Part shown: piece by piece, positions 7,736-15,305 of the stretch
How positions within the stretch are numbered: the first letter of the stretch is position 1
Layout: every line of letters begins with the position of its first letter
Assembly: GCF_029267015.1 (NCBI RefSeq)
Contig: NZ_JARIEA010000074.1
Span: forward strand, 1-44,668
Length of the DNA stretch: 44,668 bases
Direction of reading: 5' to 3'
Source of the DNA: Sporosarcina ureae
Lineage (GTDB): Bacteria > Bacillota > Bacilli > Bacillales_A > Planococcaceae
Translations under genes and position numbers: made by a program
The notes under the pieces: model-generated
Told to the model about the DNA's origin: nothing
The model's input: only the letters and a program-made list of their open reading frames with translations
The model's database searches: none

Positions 7736-8137
7736 TCACCGCAACAACCCCAAAACCGCTTCATGCCTTTGCTTATCATGCCCAGCCAGCGTCTGTCCCA
7801 CCTGCGTCAGCATCTGCAGTTTCGTACTGTTCATTAATTCCTTCGCTACATCCACATCTTCAATCCGACTCAGTGCAGCCATCATGCTTTCTTCTCCTAC
7901 TCGCAAGTTCGCCGCAATATGCTCTAGGCTGTTCTCTACAGCTCCGACGTTTCCGAGCTCTCCCAGTATAAAGTTCATAGACCGGTCAATGATCTCTAGA
8001 CCTTTCTCCGCATGCTCAGCGGTGCGGATGCAGACAGCGCTCATGTCGACGAGCAGGTTATCAAACGAGGCAATATTCAAGACTTTGTTGTTGCCCGAGT
8101 TGCCACCTACCTGGAAGGTGTAGGAATGACCTTGTTT
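7736..8137 (-). pseudogene. truncated flagellin, C-terminal domain only
   Basis: About 130 codons remain, ending at TGA (7738-7736). The visible part includes TFQVGGNSGNN (the flagellin FQVGAN motif), then NSLEHIAANLRVGEESMMA, SRIEDVDVAKELMN and a LLR end, all characteristic of the flagellin C-terminal D1/D0 region. The N-terminal D0/D1 and central domain are missing; upstream sequence becomes a type A repeat at 8138. An internal ATG at 8080 could start a 114-residue product, but it has no ribosome site. A filament cannot be built without the N-terminal half, so I call it a pseudogene. Confidence 0.85.
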
Positions 8138-8200
8138 ACCTGTGCATCACACAACTCTGACACTATTTAGAATCGCTTCTAAGTTGCGTGATGCACAGGT
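8138..8200. repeat. short palindromic repeat, type A, copy 3
   Basis: ACCTGTGCATCACACAACT pairs with AGTTGCGTGATGCACAGGT (19-base arms, one mismatch) around a 25-base centre. It abuts the broken end of the flagellin fragment on one side and the IS remnant on the other. Confidence 0.88.
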
Positions 8201-8215
8201 ATGTCCCACTAAACA

Positions 8216-8614
8216 AAAAGTAGGCATCACGTCGTTCAATTCACCGATTACGAAGGAAAAACACTAAGCGTAATTATGAGCTTATGGAAGGTGACCGCTG
8301 AAGAAATTGCCGATATATATAAATCTCGTTTGGCAATTGAATTATTTTTTCGTTAGATTAATTAAAACTTGAACATCCCAGTACTGTTCGGAACAATAGA
8401 AAATGCAGTCTTTAACTAGCTTTTTGCGGCACTTATTGCGTATGTCTTACTCAAATTTCTGCATTTGTACGAAAGTAAAGAAGTACACTGTAAACCCCTG
8501 TCATTCGCAGGTTTTTATCGCCTTCTTCTTTGTGAAGTTTATCCATTTAATGGATTAATTTTTCCGGAATATAGTGAATTAACAAAGGCAGATCAGTCAT
8601 GTCGGTTTGTATAA
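8216..8614 (+). pseudogene. decayed IS4-family transposase, C-terminal third
   Basis: One + frame shows VVQFTDYEGKTLSVIMSLWK, EEIADIYKSRLAIELFFR, then stop, IN, stop, NLNIPVLFGTIENAVFN, stop, LFAALIAYVLLKFLHLY, and ends at TAA (8612). The IYKSRWxIELFFRWIK and NAVFNQLFAALIAYVLLK segments are the YREK-like C-terminal part of IS4-type DDE transposases. Three stop codons stand exactly where family members have Trp, Lys/Gln and Gln, so the gene is dead by point mutation as well as truncation. It has no remaining 5' part. Confidence 0.85.
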
Positions 8615-8684
8615 TTATGGCTAATCAACACGTATGATAATTTAGTGAAATAATCTATATGTAGCTTCTTCGTATAGTAAGGAA

Positions 8685-8753
8685 GGTACCAGGTCCTGGC
8701 ACAAATCGGGAACAATTCTGAATTAAACTAGAGTTGTGTAGGGACCTGGTACC
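8685..8753. repeat. short palindromic repeat, type B, copy 2
   Basis: The left arm GGTACCAGGTCCTGGCACAA pairs with a right arm ending TTGTGTAGGGACCTGGTACC, with a centre containing GAACAATTCTGAATTAAA. This is the best-preserved type B copy. It overlaps the 3' end of the HEPN-like gene. Confidence 0.85.
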
Positions 8754-9532
8754 AACATATTAAGGTTCCTCAATTGATCTTGAAACGATGAACTTTCCGC
8801 ATCTTCTGTATTAGATTTAGACTCAGGAAATAATGTTTCTAACAGATTATTTGCGACTTCTAGTTCCCCATGAATAACCTTGTTTCTTATTTGAGCTATT
8901 AATTTATAAGAGTGTTTGTTCTTAATCAACGAAGCATCTATTGAATGCATAAAAGTTAAATTGTTTTTTTCTATCTTATTATTTTCTAGGAAAAACGGTA
9001 ATTTACTTGCACATTCATCTGTTACATAGTATTTCTTCTTATTATTATCATATCTACTTTTTGATAAAAGTATTGTTTCAATTATCGAGAAGAATAGTAA
9101 TAACTGAGAGTAACTTGATTCATAGCTTTCTCTAAGTGCCATAGTACTTTGGATAATTAAATGCCATAGTGATTTGAAGCCATGTCGTTGTGCATAAGTT
9201 TCCATCCCCTCAACAAATTTCATTACATTATCAACATTTAAATTCCTATAGTAGGATTTAAAATATGTAAAGAAAAAGTATAATTCCGTATCAAAACTGT
9301 TTTCATTAGTTCTGTCAATATAATCACCGTATACATCTTTTAGTAAAGAACTATCATAATGCTCTGTGTCAATACAAAGATATTGATCTTCAACTTGAAA
9401 TAAACGTACATTACCTTTTCTAAAAAAACTATCTGGGTTATTCTTTAAATATTGCAATTCAGCCTTTAATGATGAATCTAACTCTTGATATTCTTTTAAC
9501 GATAAAGCTAATTTCTTAGATAAAAGCATCAT
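8723..9532 (-). CDS. HEPN-like protein, 3' end replaced by a repeat
   Basis: 269 residues from the ATG at 9532 (AAGG eight bases upstream). The C-terminal third has LLLFFSIIETILLSK followed ~60 residues later by LIAQIRNKVIHGE. The R-N-K-V-I-H spacing (Rx4H) with a preceding acidic helix is the catalytic signature of HEPN RNases, especially the ApeA-like group used in antiviral and toxin-antitoxin systems. The N-terminal ~130 residues have no recognised domain and no membrane segment. The last ~12 residues (NMLVPGPYTTLV) and the stop codon come from the type B repeat, so the native C-terminus is lost. Whether it is still active is open. RNase function is inferred from the motif alone. Confidence 0.65.
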   Translation of the reverse strand: MMLLSKKLALSLKEYQELDSSLKAELQYLKNNPDSFFRKGNVRLFQVEDQYLCIDTEHYDSSLLKDVYGDYIDRTNENSFDTELYFFFTYFKSYYRNLNVDNVMKFVEGMETYAQRHGFKSLWHLIIQSTMALRESYESSYSQLLLFFSIIETILLSKSRYDNNKKKYYVTDECASKLPFFLENNKIEKNNLTFMHSIDASLIKNKHSYKLIAQIRNKVIHGELEVANNLLETLFPESKSNTEDAESSSFQDQLRNLNMLVPGPYTTLV

Positions 9533-9606
9533 TACCAACGCCTTCCATATTAATATTAATCCTTTCGGTTAATCATGTTTAATTTGATAATTTGTAATTA
9601 AGACCG

Positions 9607-9825
9607 CTAATAATTCTGCAACGACTCAATCACCGCCTTATGCTCCTCTATCTCCTTCTCCAACTCCCGCGTTTCTTCCCCACTAAGCCAATACTTCGAC
9701 GCGTACTCCGCAATCTCTCTCATTTTATACAACCGCTTCTCTATCTCTTCCAATATTCGATCCTGCTGTTTAACCTGCTCCAGTTGTTGTTTCAACCGCT
9801 CGATTTCCTCTGAGTTATCCTTCAT
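9607..9825 (-). CDS. small coiled-coil protein, unknown
   Basis: 72 residues with a good AAGGAGGAG site before the ATG. It is almost entirely charged heptads: IERLKQQLEQVKQQDRILEE at ~8-27, and a second helix ELEKEIEEHKAVIESLQNY at the end. The middle, YASKYWLSGEE, is less regular. It looks like a helical hairpin or coiled-coil adaptor. It lies 75 bases upstream of the HEPN-like gene in the same direction. A cognate antitoxin or partner role is possible but not shown. No family recognised. Confidence 0.65.
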   Translation of the reverse strand: MKDNSEEIERLKQQLEQVKQQDRILEEIEKRLYKMREIAEYASKYWLSGEETRELEKEIEEHKAVIESLQNY

Positions 9826-9941
9826 TTGCTGCTCCTCCTTTACATTTTTATACCAGTTCTACTTTCAGATTATAATTAGCTATTTATCCTCCAACATAAT
9901 ATAATAAGAACATATATTCTTATCTTGTAGGAGGGCTAGCT

Positions 9942-11855
9942 ATGACGATTGGAAAATTGATGTACTCAACGAATTCAAGATCTTACGGCTTTTTACTGGA
10001 AGATGGTAAAGCGGCAAAGGAACAATACACTACCAATTGTAAGAACAGTAATCTACAAATAAATTCATCTTCCTCTTCTACTGAACAATTAAACAGTCTG
10101 CTTTGTGCCTTGCTTCTCGATAGTGGACGTATTATATCTTCCGCTACTAACCGCAAGTATTTTCGGTTTTCTTTCCATGTAAAACACAGTGAATGGGCTC
10201 ATTCCTGTTATCAACAGTTAAAAGCGTATGGACCGGACTTTGTTATAGAGAAAGAACAGACAACAGATACGCGGAGTGAACTCGGCTTTACAGAGCGTAT
10301 AGTGATTGAATCTGCGCCTAATCCTAACGCAGAGGCGTTACACACTGCTTGGTATCAGAATGGCTTCAAGGGTATTCCTCTGGAGTTTGTTGAACAACAT
10401 ATGACGGCTAAGACACTTGCGTGGTGGTACCAGGAATCCGGACACTTGAAAGTGAAAACTTGCGGCACGTTGGAGAAGTTGATCCTCTCCACCGAGCAAT
10501 GGACCGAGGACGAGCTTCCATTACTTCAATACGCATTAAATAGAAAATTCAATATGCTGTTTGCGATAGATGGGCAACGAAGACTTATTTTATATGACCA
10601 GCTGCAAATCAAATACTTTCTTAGCCTCGTTACACAGTGGATCCATCCTGTGTTCGCCTATAAAATCAGGAATGCAGATGTTCACAAGTCAATCGCGAAA
10701 CGGACGACTATACGTTTGCCGAATCATATATCCATTCCCTCACCTACTAAAGAAATCAATCAAATAATTCAGCAATACGCCTCCTCGATTGAAGTGACAA
10801 ACGATAATTTCCAAAGGCTAAACTACGCCAGGCAAGAAGACAATGAATCCAAACGCTACCAAGTGATCCTAACTGAAGAAAATCGAGACATTCTTTGTTC
10901 CGTCCAAGCATCAACAGGTTTAACTTTAGGTGAGATTGTGCAGGAGTGCTTTCATCAACAGAATAGCCTTTCTCCTCGCCCGTTGAATACGTTAGATGAT
11001 CTTTCGACTACACAGCAAAATATTATGCTTGGTTCTATCATTGGAGATGGTACATTAAGACATACTGCTTCTAAATCTATGGGAATCAGAAGCAGTTATC
11101 ATGAACATTTTTCTATTAAACAAAAAGAATATCGCGCTTGGAAAGTGATGAAACTTCATCCTTATCTTGAATTTAAATGTAAAGGTACTGTTATTGAATC
11201 AAAAGTTAGTAACTTATGGAGTACACTACAATCTGATTTTTATGCCGAGAAAGTTAAAGATAAAAAAAGAATCAAGCGCTTGCCTGTAAACCAACTTGCT
11301 AATTTAAACGATTTGCACAGTTTGGCGACTATCTATATGGATGATGGCTCTCTATTGCTATCTACACGAGTGAATCATAATTATAGAAAGATTTACGTTA
11401 CGCCGCATGTAGCATTGTATTTACAAAGTTTTACTTTCAAAGAATTGTTGGTGTTAAATGAACAAATTAAAAAGCTGACCAGCGCAGAATTTGTTCTTAC
11501 TGGACTGCCAAATGGCAATGGCTATTATTTACGTACTAGTCGCACCGCTGACACTCTACAATTCCTTCAGGATATAGAACCCATCGCCATCACATGTCCT
11601 TCTATGAGTTATAAAACAAACTGGCGTTACCGCTTCTATATGGAAAAACAAAGATGGCACTCCAAGCACCCTGACTATCAATTAATAGCAAGCTCCAGAA
11701 ATCGAATGCGTGCTTACTCTTCAGATGAAATAGCAACTCTAAAGCGTATGAAACAATCCGGCAACACTGATCAGCAAATAGCTGATGCACTTGGACGCAC
11801 CTACTGGTCAGTTGTTTATAAAGCAAGTGAACTACGAAGTCAAAATTTGCTATAG
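9942..11855 (+). CDS. free-standing LAGLIDADG endonuclease-like protein with duplicated core and C-terminal HTH
   Basis: 637 residues; ATG at 9942, seven bases after TAGGAGGG. It shows four LAGLIDADG-like helices: 53-62 (LLCALLLDSG), 159-168 (LAWWYQESG), 362-370 (MLGSIIGDG) and 461-469 (LATIYMDDG). The last two keep the catalytic acids; the first two have lost the final Asp (DSG, ESG). Residues ~590-630 (YSSDEIATLKRM, QQIADALGRTYWSVVYKAS) form a Myb/SANT-like HTH. LAGLIDADG proteins cut long DNA sites as homing endonucleases or act as maturases or regulators. No intron or intein is visible here. It converges on hag, sharing a terminator. Likely DNA-binding and cutting; target unknown. Confidence 0.8.
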   Translation: MTIGKLMYSTNSRSYGFLLEDGKAAKEQYTTNCKNSNLQINSSSSSTEQLNSLLCALLLDSGRIISSATNRKYFRFSFHVKHSEWAHSCYQQLKAYGPDFVIEKEQTTDTRSELGFTERIVIESAPNPNAEALHTAWYQNGFKGIPLEFVEQHMTAKTLAWWYQESGHLKVKTCGTLEKLILSTEQWTEDELPLLQYALNRKFNMLFAIDGQRRLILYDQLQIKYFLSLVTQWIHPVFAYKIRNADVHKSIAKRTTIRLPNHISIPSPTKEINQIIQQYASSIEVTNDNFQRLNYARQEDNESKRYQVILTEENRDILCSVQASTGLTLGEIVQECFHQQNSLSPRPLNTLDDLSTTQQNIMLGSIIGDGTLRHTASKSMGIRSSYHEHFSIKQKEYRAWKVMKLHPYLEFKCKGTVIESKVSNLWSTLQSDFYAEKVKDKKRIKRLPVNQLANLNDLHSLATIYMDDGSLLLSTRVNHNYRKIYVTPHVALYLQSFTFKELLVLNEQIKKLTSAEFVLTGLPNGNGYYLRTSRTADTLQFLQDIEPIAITCPSMSYKTNWRYRFYMEKQRWHSKHPDYQLIASSRNRMRAYSSDEIATLKRMKQSGNTDQQIADALGRTYWSVVYKASELRSQNLL

Positions 11856-11890
11856 AAAAAGAGACTTCTTTTCAGAAGTCTCTTTTTTGA
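11853..11890. terminator. bidirectional terminator between the LAGLIDADG gene and hag
   Basis: AAAAAGAGACTTCT, loop TTTC, then AGAAGTCTCTTTTTT. A perfect stem with A and T tracts on both sides suits both converging genes. Confidence 0.92.
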
Positions 11891-11903
11891 TACAAAGGTT
11901 CTA

Positions 11904-13592
11904 TTAACGTAATAGTTGTAGAACGCCCTGAGGAGCCTGGTTCGCTTGTGAAAGCATTGCTTGTGCTGCTTGAGTTAAGATATTATTCTTTGTAAAGTCC
12001 ATCATTTCTTTTGCCATATCCACGTCACGGATACGTGATTCTGCGCCAGTTAAGTTTTCTGAAGAAGTTCCAAGGTTATTGATTGTGTGTTCAAGACGGT
12101 TTTGGAATGCACCTAATTCAGAACGTTGTGATGATACAGTTTCAATTGCATCGTTGATTACTTTGATTGCAGCAGTAGCTTTTTCGTGTGAAGATACATC
12201 CAAAGCTGCTTCTTTGCTTGTGTTGTTTGTACCATTGTTAACATTGTTTGTAGCTGAGAAGCCGTCTGCTCCTGCTTTACCTGTAATACCTAGTGCTTCA
12301 GAACGCATATCTGCAACTTCAATAGTCATAGATTGACCTTTGTTTGCTCCTACTTGGAAGTTGGCTTTGAACTTATCCTGAACTCCACCGTCAGTTACAC
12401 GTATGGCATTTCCAGCTGGGCCGCCTTCTTTTGCAGTGATATTTAACTTACCAGTACTTGCGTTTTCTGAGAACACTACGTCTTTAACTTGCGGACCAGC
12501 TTGATCAACAATAGCTTTAACAATTTGTGATCCAGTTGATGCTCCACTGATATTAACGCCTATGCCGTTTCCAGTATAAGCCCCTTTATCTGCATTGTAG
12601 AGTTCTATCTGCTTGTCACCAACAGTAAAGCCTGTTCCTGCAAAATCTTTAGTAGGAGCTGTGCTAAAATCAACCGCATCAGTCACTGATGCTTTAGCAT
12701 TTACTGTAGTACCAACAGAAGCACCAGTAGCAGGCACTAGAGCAGTAGTACCACCTGTAGCTGCAATGTTTCCTGCCGCACCAGCTGCCAACCCAGTTTT
12801 AGTTGCTTCCACAGTCAACGCAGCACCCGAATTTGAAGCTGTAAAGTTACCTTTTAAGTTTTCATTCTTTGAGATAACTTCTTTTAATGCTTCGGCAAGA
12901 GCTGCTGCTGATTTAGTTGCATCAGGGGAAGTGACATCCACATTAACTGTTGCACTGTTACCAGTAACATCAAATGATTTCCCACCTTCACTAGCAGTGG
13001 TATTAGCTGCAAATGTAATAGTGATTTTTTCACCATTTAACGTGAATTCTGCGGTTTCTGTAGCAGCTGCTGCTTTAGCAATTGTCATCGTTTGTGTCGC
13101 TTCAACAGTAGTTGTTGCTCCATTAATTAAATTAGCGTTTTTAGCTGTGCCAGTTTCAGTTAAATTATTTTTCCCGTCACCCTTTAAAAGAGCCTGAGTA
13201 TTAAATTCAGTAGTATTACCAATTCGGTTAATCTCTGAAGATAAATTGTTCATTTCTTTTTGGATTTCCTCACGGTCAACGCCAACGTTAGTATCGTTTG
13301 CTGCCTGTGTAGCAAGCTCACGCATACGTTGAAGAATATCGTGTGTTTCGTTCAAAGCACCCTCAGCTGTTTGAATCATAGAGATTCCGTCTTGTGAGTT
13401 CTTTTGTGCCATATCCAAACCGCGGATTTGTCCACGCATTTTTTCAGAGATTGCTAGTCCTGCTGCATCGTCTCCGGCTTTATTGATCTTAAGACCAGAA
13501 GATAGTTTCTCGATGTTATTAGCTGCTGCTGCGTTGTTTGAACCTAGTTGGCGGTGCGTGTTCATCGCTGCCATGTTGTGATTAATAATCAT
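11904..13592 (-). CDS. hag: flagellin
   Basis: 562 residues, much longer than the ~300 of B. subtilis Hag. The N-terminal D0/D1 begins MIINHNMAAMNTHRQLGSNN, with SSGLKINKAGDDAAGLAISE, and the C-terminal D1/D0 ends SRIRDVDMAKEMM ... QAPQGVLQLLR; both are complete. Residues ~150-430 form a large Ala/Thr/Gly-rich surface region that should give D2/D3 domains. This includes EFTLNGEKITITF and IELYNADKGAYTGNGIGVNI, likely flagellin-IN-type repeats. Secreted by the flagellar type III system and polymerised into the filament. AAGGAGG before ATG; leader with CsrA sites and a sigma-D promoter upstream. It is the only intact flagellin here; three broken copies exist elsewhere in the window. Confidence 0.97.
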   Translation of the reverse strand: MIINHNMAAMNTHRQLGSNNAAAANNIEKLSSGLKINKAGDDAAGLAISEKMRGQIRGLDMAQKNSQDGISMIQTAEGALNETHDILQRMRELATQAANDTNVGVDREEIQKEMNNLSSEINRIGNTTEFNTQALLKGDGKNNLTETGTAKNANLINGATTTVEATQTMTIAKAAAATETAEFTLNGEKITITFAANTTASEGGKSFDVTGNSATVNVDVTSPDATKSAAALAEALKEVISKNENLKGNFTASNSGAALTVEATKTGLAAGAAGNIAATGGTTALVPATGASVGTTVNAKASVTDAVDFSTAPTKDFAGTGFTVGDKQIELYNADKGAYTGNGIGVNISGASTGSQIVKAIVDQAGPQVKDVVFSENASTGKLNITAKEGGPAGNAIRVTDGGVQDKFKANFQVGANKGQSMTIEVADMRSEALGITGKAGADGFSATNNVNNGTNNTSKEAALDVSSHEKATAAIKVINDAIETVSSQRSELGAFQNRLEHTINNLGTSSENLTGAESRIRDVDMAKEMMDFTKNNILTQAAQAMLSQANQAPQGVLQLLR

Positions 13593-13602
13593 TATAATTT
13601 CC

Positions 13603-13639
13603 TCCTTGAGTGTTTGTTGGGTACACGTCCATGTGTCCC
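13603..13639 (-). promoter_or_regulatory. CsrA-binding leader of hag (hairpin site plus Shine-Dalgarno site)
   Basis: In the hag leader GGGACAC-ATGGAC-GTGTACCC forms a hairpin that shows GGA in its loop (13619-13639). A second GGA site lies in the ribosome site TCAAGGAGGAAAT. This is the two-site arrangement by which CsrA blocks hag translation in B. subtilis, with FliW as CsrA antagonist. csrA and fliW are directly upstream. Confidence 0.75.
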
Positions 13640-13698
13640 TTATTTTTTTCAGCGGTTTCGAGATTCGGCCGAAACTCTCTCGCCCGCTTACACTACTA

Positions 13699-13725
13699 AT
13701 ATCGGATGAGTAACTAGAGTGTTTA
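13699..13725 (-). promoter_or_regulatory. sigma-D promoter of hag
   Basis: TAAA, 15 bases, TCCGATAT on the minus strand. The B. subtilis sigma-D consensus is TAAA-N15-GCCGATAT, so only one base differs. It lies between csrA and hag, about 107 bases before the start codon. Confidence 0.9.
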
Positions 13726-13802
13726 GCGTTTTACTAAATCTTTTTTAGTTATTTTCATATATGAAGAAAACGTGACGTTCTCTCTAAACATCGTAAAGTG
13801 AC

Positions 13803-14024
13803 TTATTCTTTATCCTCAAGATTTTTATACCAGTTGAGATCGAGTGTTAGTGATTCAGTATTGGTTTCTTTAATGGATTGGATCAATTCACCTCGTACAA
13901 TATCTACTGATTTCGGTGCTTCAATGCCAACTCTTACTGTATCACCTTTTATTTCAAGGATTTTGATTTTTATATTGTCTGCGATTTGAATAGTTTCGCC
14001 CGCTTTGCGTGATAGAACTAACAT
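13803..14024 (-). CDS. csrA: CsrA translational regulator
   Basis: 73 residues, full length. It starts MLVLSRKAGETIQI, followed by IKIKILEIKGDTVRVGIEAP and a short helix, the standard CsrA fold with the RNA-contacting N-terminal strand and the GIxAP segment. It binds GGA motifs, here expected in the hag leader just downstream. It starts one base after the fliW stop, so the two are translationally coupled, which fits the FliW-CsrA-Hag partner switch known from B. subtilis. The C-terminal tail (LDLNWYKNLEDKE) is slightly extended, as in Bacillales. Confidence 0.97.
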   Translation of the reverse strand: MLVLSRKAGETIQIADNIKIKILEIKGDTVRVGIEAPKSVDIVRGELIQSIKETNTESLTLDLNWYKNLEDKE

Positions 14025-14025
14025 A

Positions 14026-14511
14026 TTATTGTTTCATCCCGTCAGTTATTTTTTCTTTCATTCCGTTCAATCTTTTTATATCAACTGGATGTTTAATTAA
14101 ATACCGCTTATCATTTAAAACTGCCTGCTTTGCTTTTCTATTTTTGGTTTGGAATAACAATGGTGCTTGTAAGTTTATGGTCGAATCTTCAAAAGGTTCT
14201 TTAATGAATATAATCCCTAGTACCATTAGTTCCTCTGGATTTCTGACTTCCAGTAAATCCACAGTCGGATCATCGATTTTAAAGTCGTAACCTTCAACCA
14301 ACTTATATGGATTGGCAACTACAAATGCAATACCTGCTTCTTTTGTTGACTGAAGGACTTGAAACTCGGGATTATCGCCAATTGGTAATAGAACAAATTC
14401 TTCTTCATCCTCAAATCCTGGAAGCCCTTTAGGGAAATGCCAGGCCAGTGAAAGATCCACTTTGATTATGTCGTGAAACTTCGTTTTTATTTCTTTTAGT
14501 TGTTGTACCAT
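14026..14511 (-). CDS. fliW: flagellar assembly factor FliW
   Basis: 161 residues. LAWHFPKGLPGFEDEEEFVL is the diagnostic N-terminal motif, followed by FQVLQSTKEAGIAFVVANP and ITLQAP-like NLQAPLLFQTKNRKAKQ. FliW binds either flagellin or CsrA. When flagellin is exported, free FliW removes CsrA from hag mRNA. The ATG has AAAGGAG nine bases upstream. It is separated from the yviE-like gene by a terminator, so fliW-csrA probably has its own promoter. Confidence 0.95.
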   Translation of the reverse strand: MVQQLKEIKTKFHDIIKVDLSLAWHFPKGLPGFEDEEEFVLLPIGDNPEFQVLQSTKEAGIAFVVANPYKLVEGYDFKIDDPTVDLLEVRNPEELMVLGIIFIKEPFEDSTINLQAPLLFQTKNRKAKQAVLNDKRYLIKHPVDIKRLNGMKEKITDGMKQ

Positions 14512-14602
14512 TAGTAAAATCTCCTTTTAGTCATATTTATAATTGAAATTCATCTAGTATAATGATATAGCTGAATATACGATAAAGTTAATCTATCTGA
14601 AT

Positions 14603-14634
14603 TCAAAATAAAAAGAACGGTTCTACACCGTTCC
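14603..14634 (-). terminator. terminator at the end of the flgM-yviE operon
   Basis: GAACGGT-GTAGA-ACCGTTC followed by TTTTTATTTT on the minus strand. It ends the upstream flagellar operon before fliW. Confidence 0.85.
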
Positions 14635-14687
14635 TCCAATTAACACTTGTAATACCCAGATCTACTTTAAAAGTCTTTATATTCACA

Positions 14688-15233
14688 CTACACTTTCCAA
14701 TCTATTTGAATAGATCCGTATTGTTGCATCTCAACAGATACTTTGCCAGGAGTGTAATCATGGATCGGCTTATTTATTTGCGCATCTATTTTAGGTTTCT
14801 GCGGTGTTACGTTAATATCCAGTGAGCCTGGAGTGATCTCCATTTGGATTTTTGAACGATCACCAACGAATCTTACTTCAATCTTAGCCATCGGTTTCTC
14901 AGAACTCTGTTGAATGATGTCTGCTAAGTTTGCACCGTTCTCAATCTTCATTAGTTGCTGACCTTCCTCTGCACGGCGACCAGATCCTTCTAGAGCTTTT
15001 TGCTTTCCGTATTGCGCATTTTCAGCAGTCCGGCGAAAAATACTTTTTAAATCGATATCTGCACGATTTTCTGTTGTGTCGATTGATAATTGTGGTCGTG
15101 TGGTAGACATTTCTAAAATGGCTGCTGGTTGTTCAATACTTAAAGTTGCTTTTGGTTGTTGTATTTCCTGAATTGGTTTAGTAACTTGGAGATTAATTTT
15201 TGCAGGCGTTGTTTGAATTTGAAGTTGTGGCAT
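14688..15233 (-). CDS. yviE: YviE-like flagellar-operon protein (DUF6470 family)
   Basis: 181 residues from the ATG at 15233; in-frame TTG and GTG codons slightly upstream are possible starts. It is dominated by short beta strands of the form 'LQIQTTPAKINLQV', 'ATLSIEQPAAIL', 'DINVTPQKPKIDAQI', with one helical stretch (DLKSIFRRTAENAQYGKQKA). The position between flgL and fliW is the same as B. subtilis yviE. Function is not established in the family; a secreted or filament-associated role is only suggested by context. Confidence 0.85.
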   Translation of the reverse strand: MPQLQIQTTPAKINLQVTKPIQEIQQPKATLSIEQPAAILEMSTTRPQLSIDTTENRADIDLKSIFRRTAENAQYGKQKALEGSGRRAEEGQQLMKIENGANLADIIQQSSEKPMAKIEVRFVGDRSKIQMEITPGSLDINVTPQKPKIDAQINKPIHDYTPGKVSVEMQQYGSIQIDWKV

Positions 15234-15305
15234 GTTCAATTCTTTCACTTCCTTCGCTATTTTATATAAAAACAGCTAACAATTTTCCAATGTCCGCCTA
15301 AACCT

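Noticed and set aside
9942..11855. Intein or group I intron containing the LAGLIDADG gene
   Set aside because: It has its own ribosome site and terminator and is not inside another coding sequence. No splice-motif residues or host gene halves were seen.
12613..13197. 194-codon + strand frame opposite hag
   Set aside because: Antisense to the Ala/Thr-rich region of hag, where biased composition keeps the other strand open. No ribosome site.
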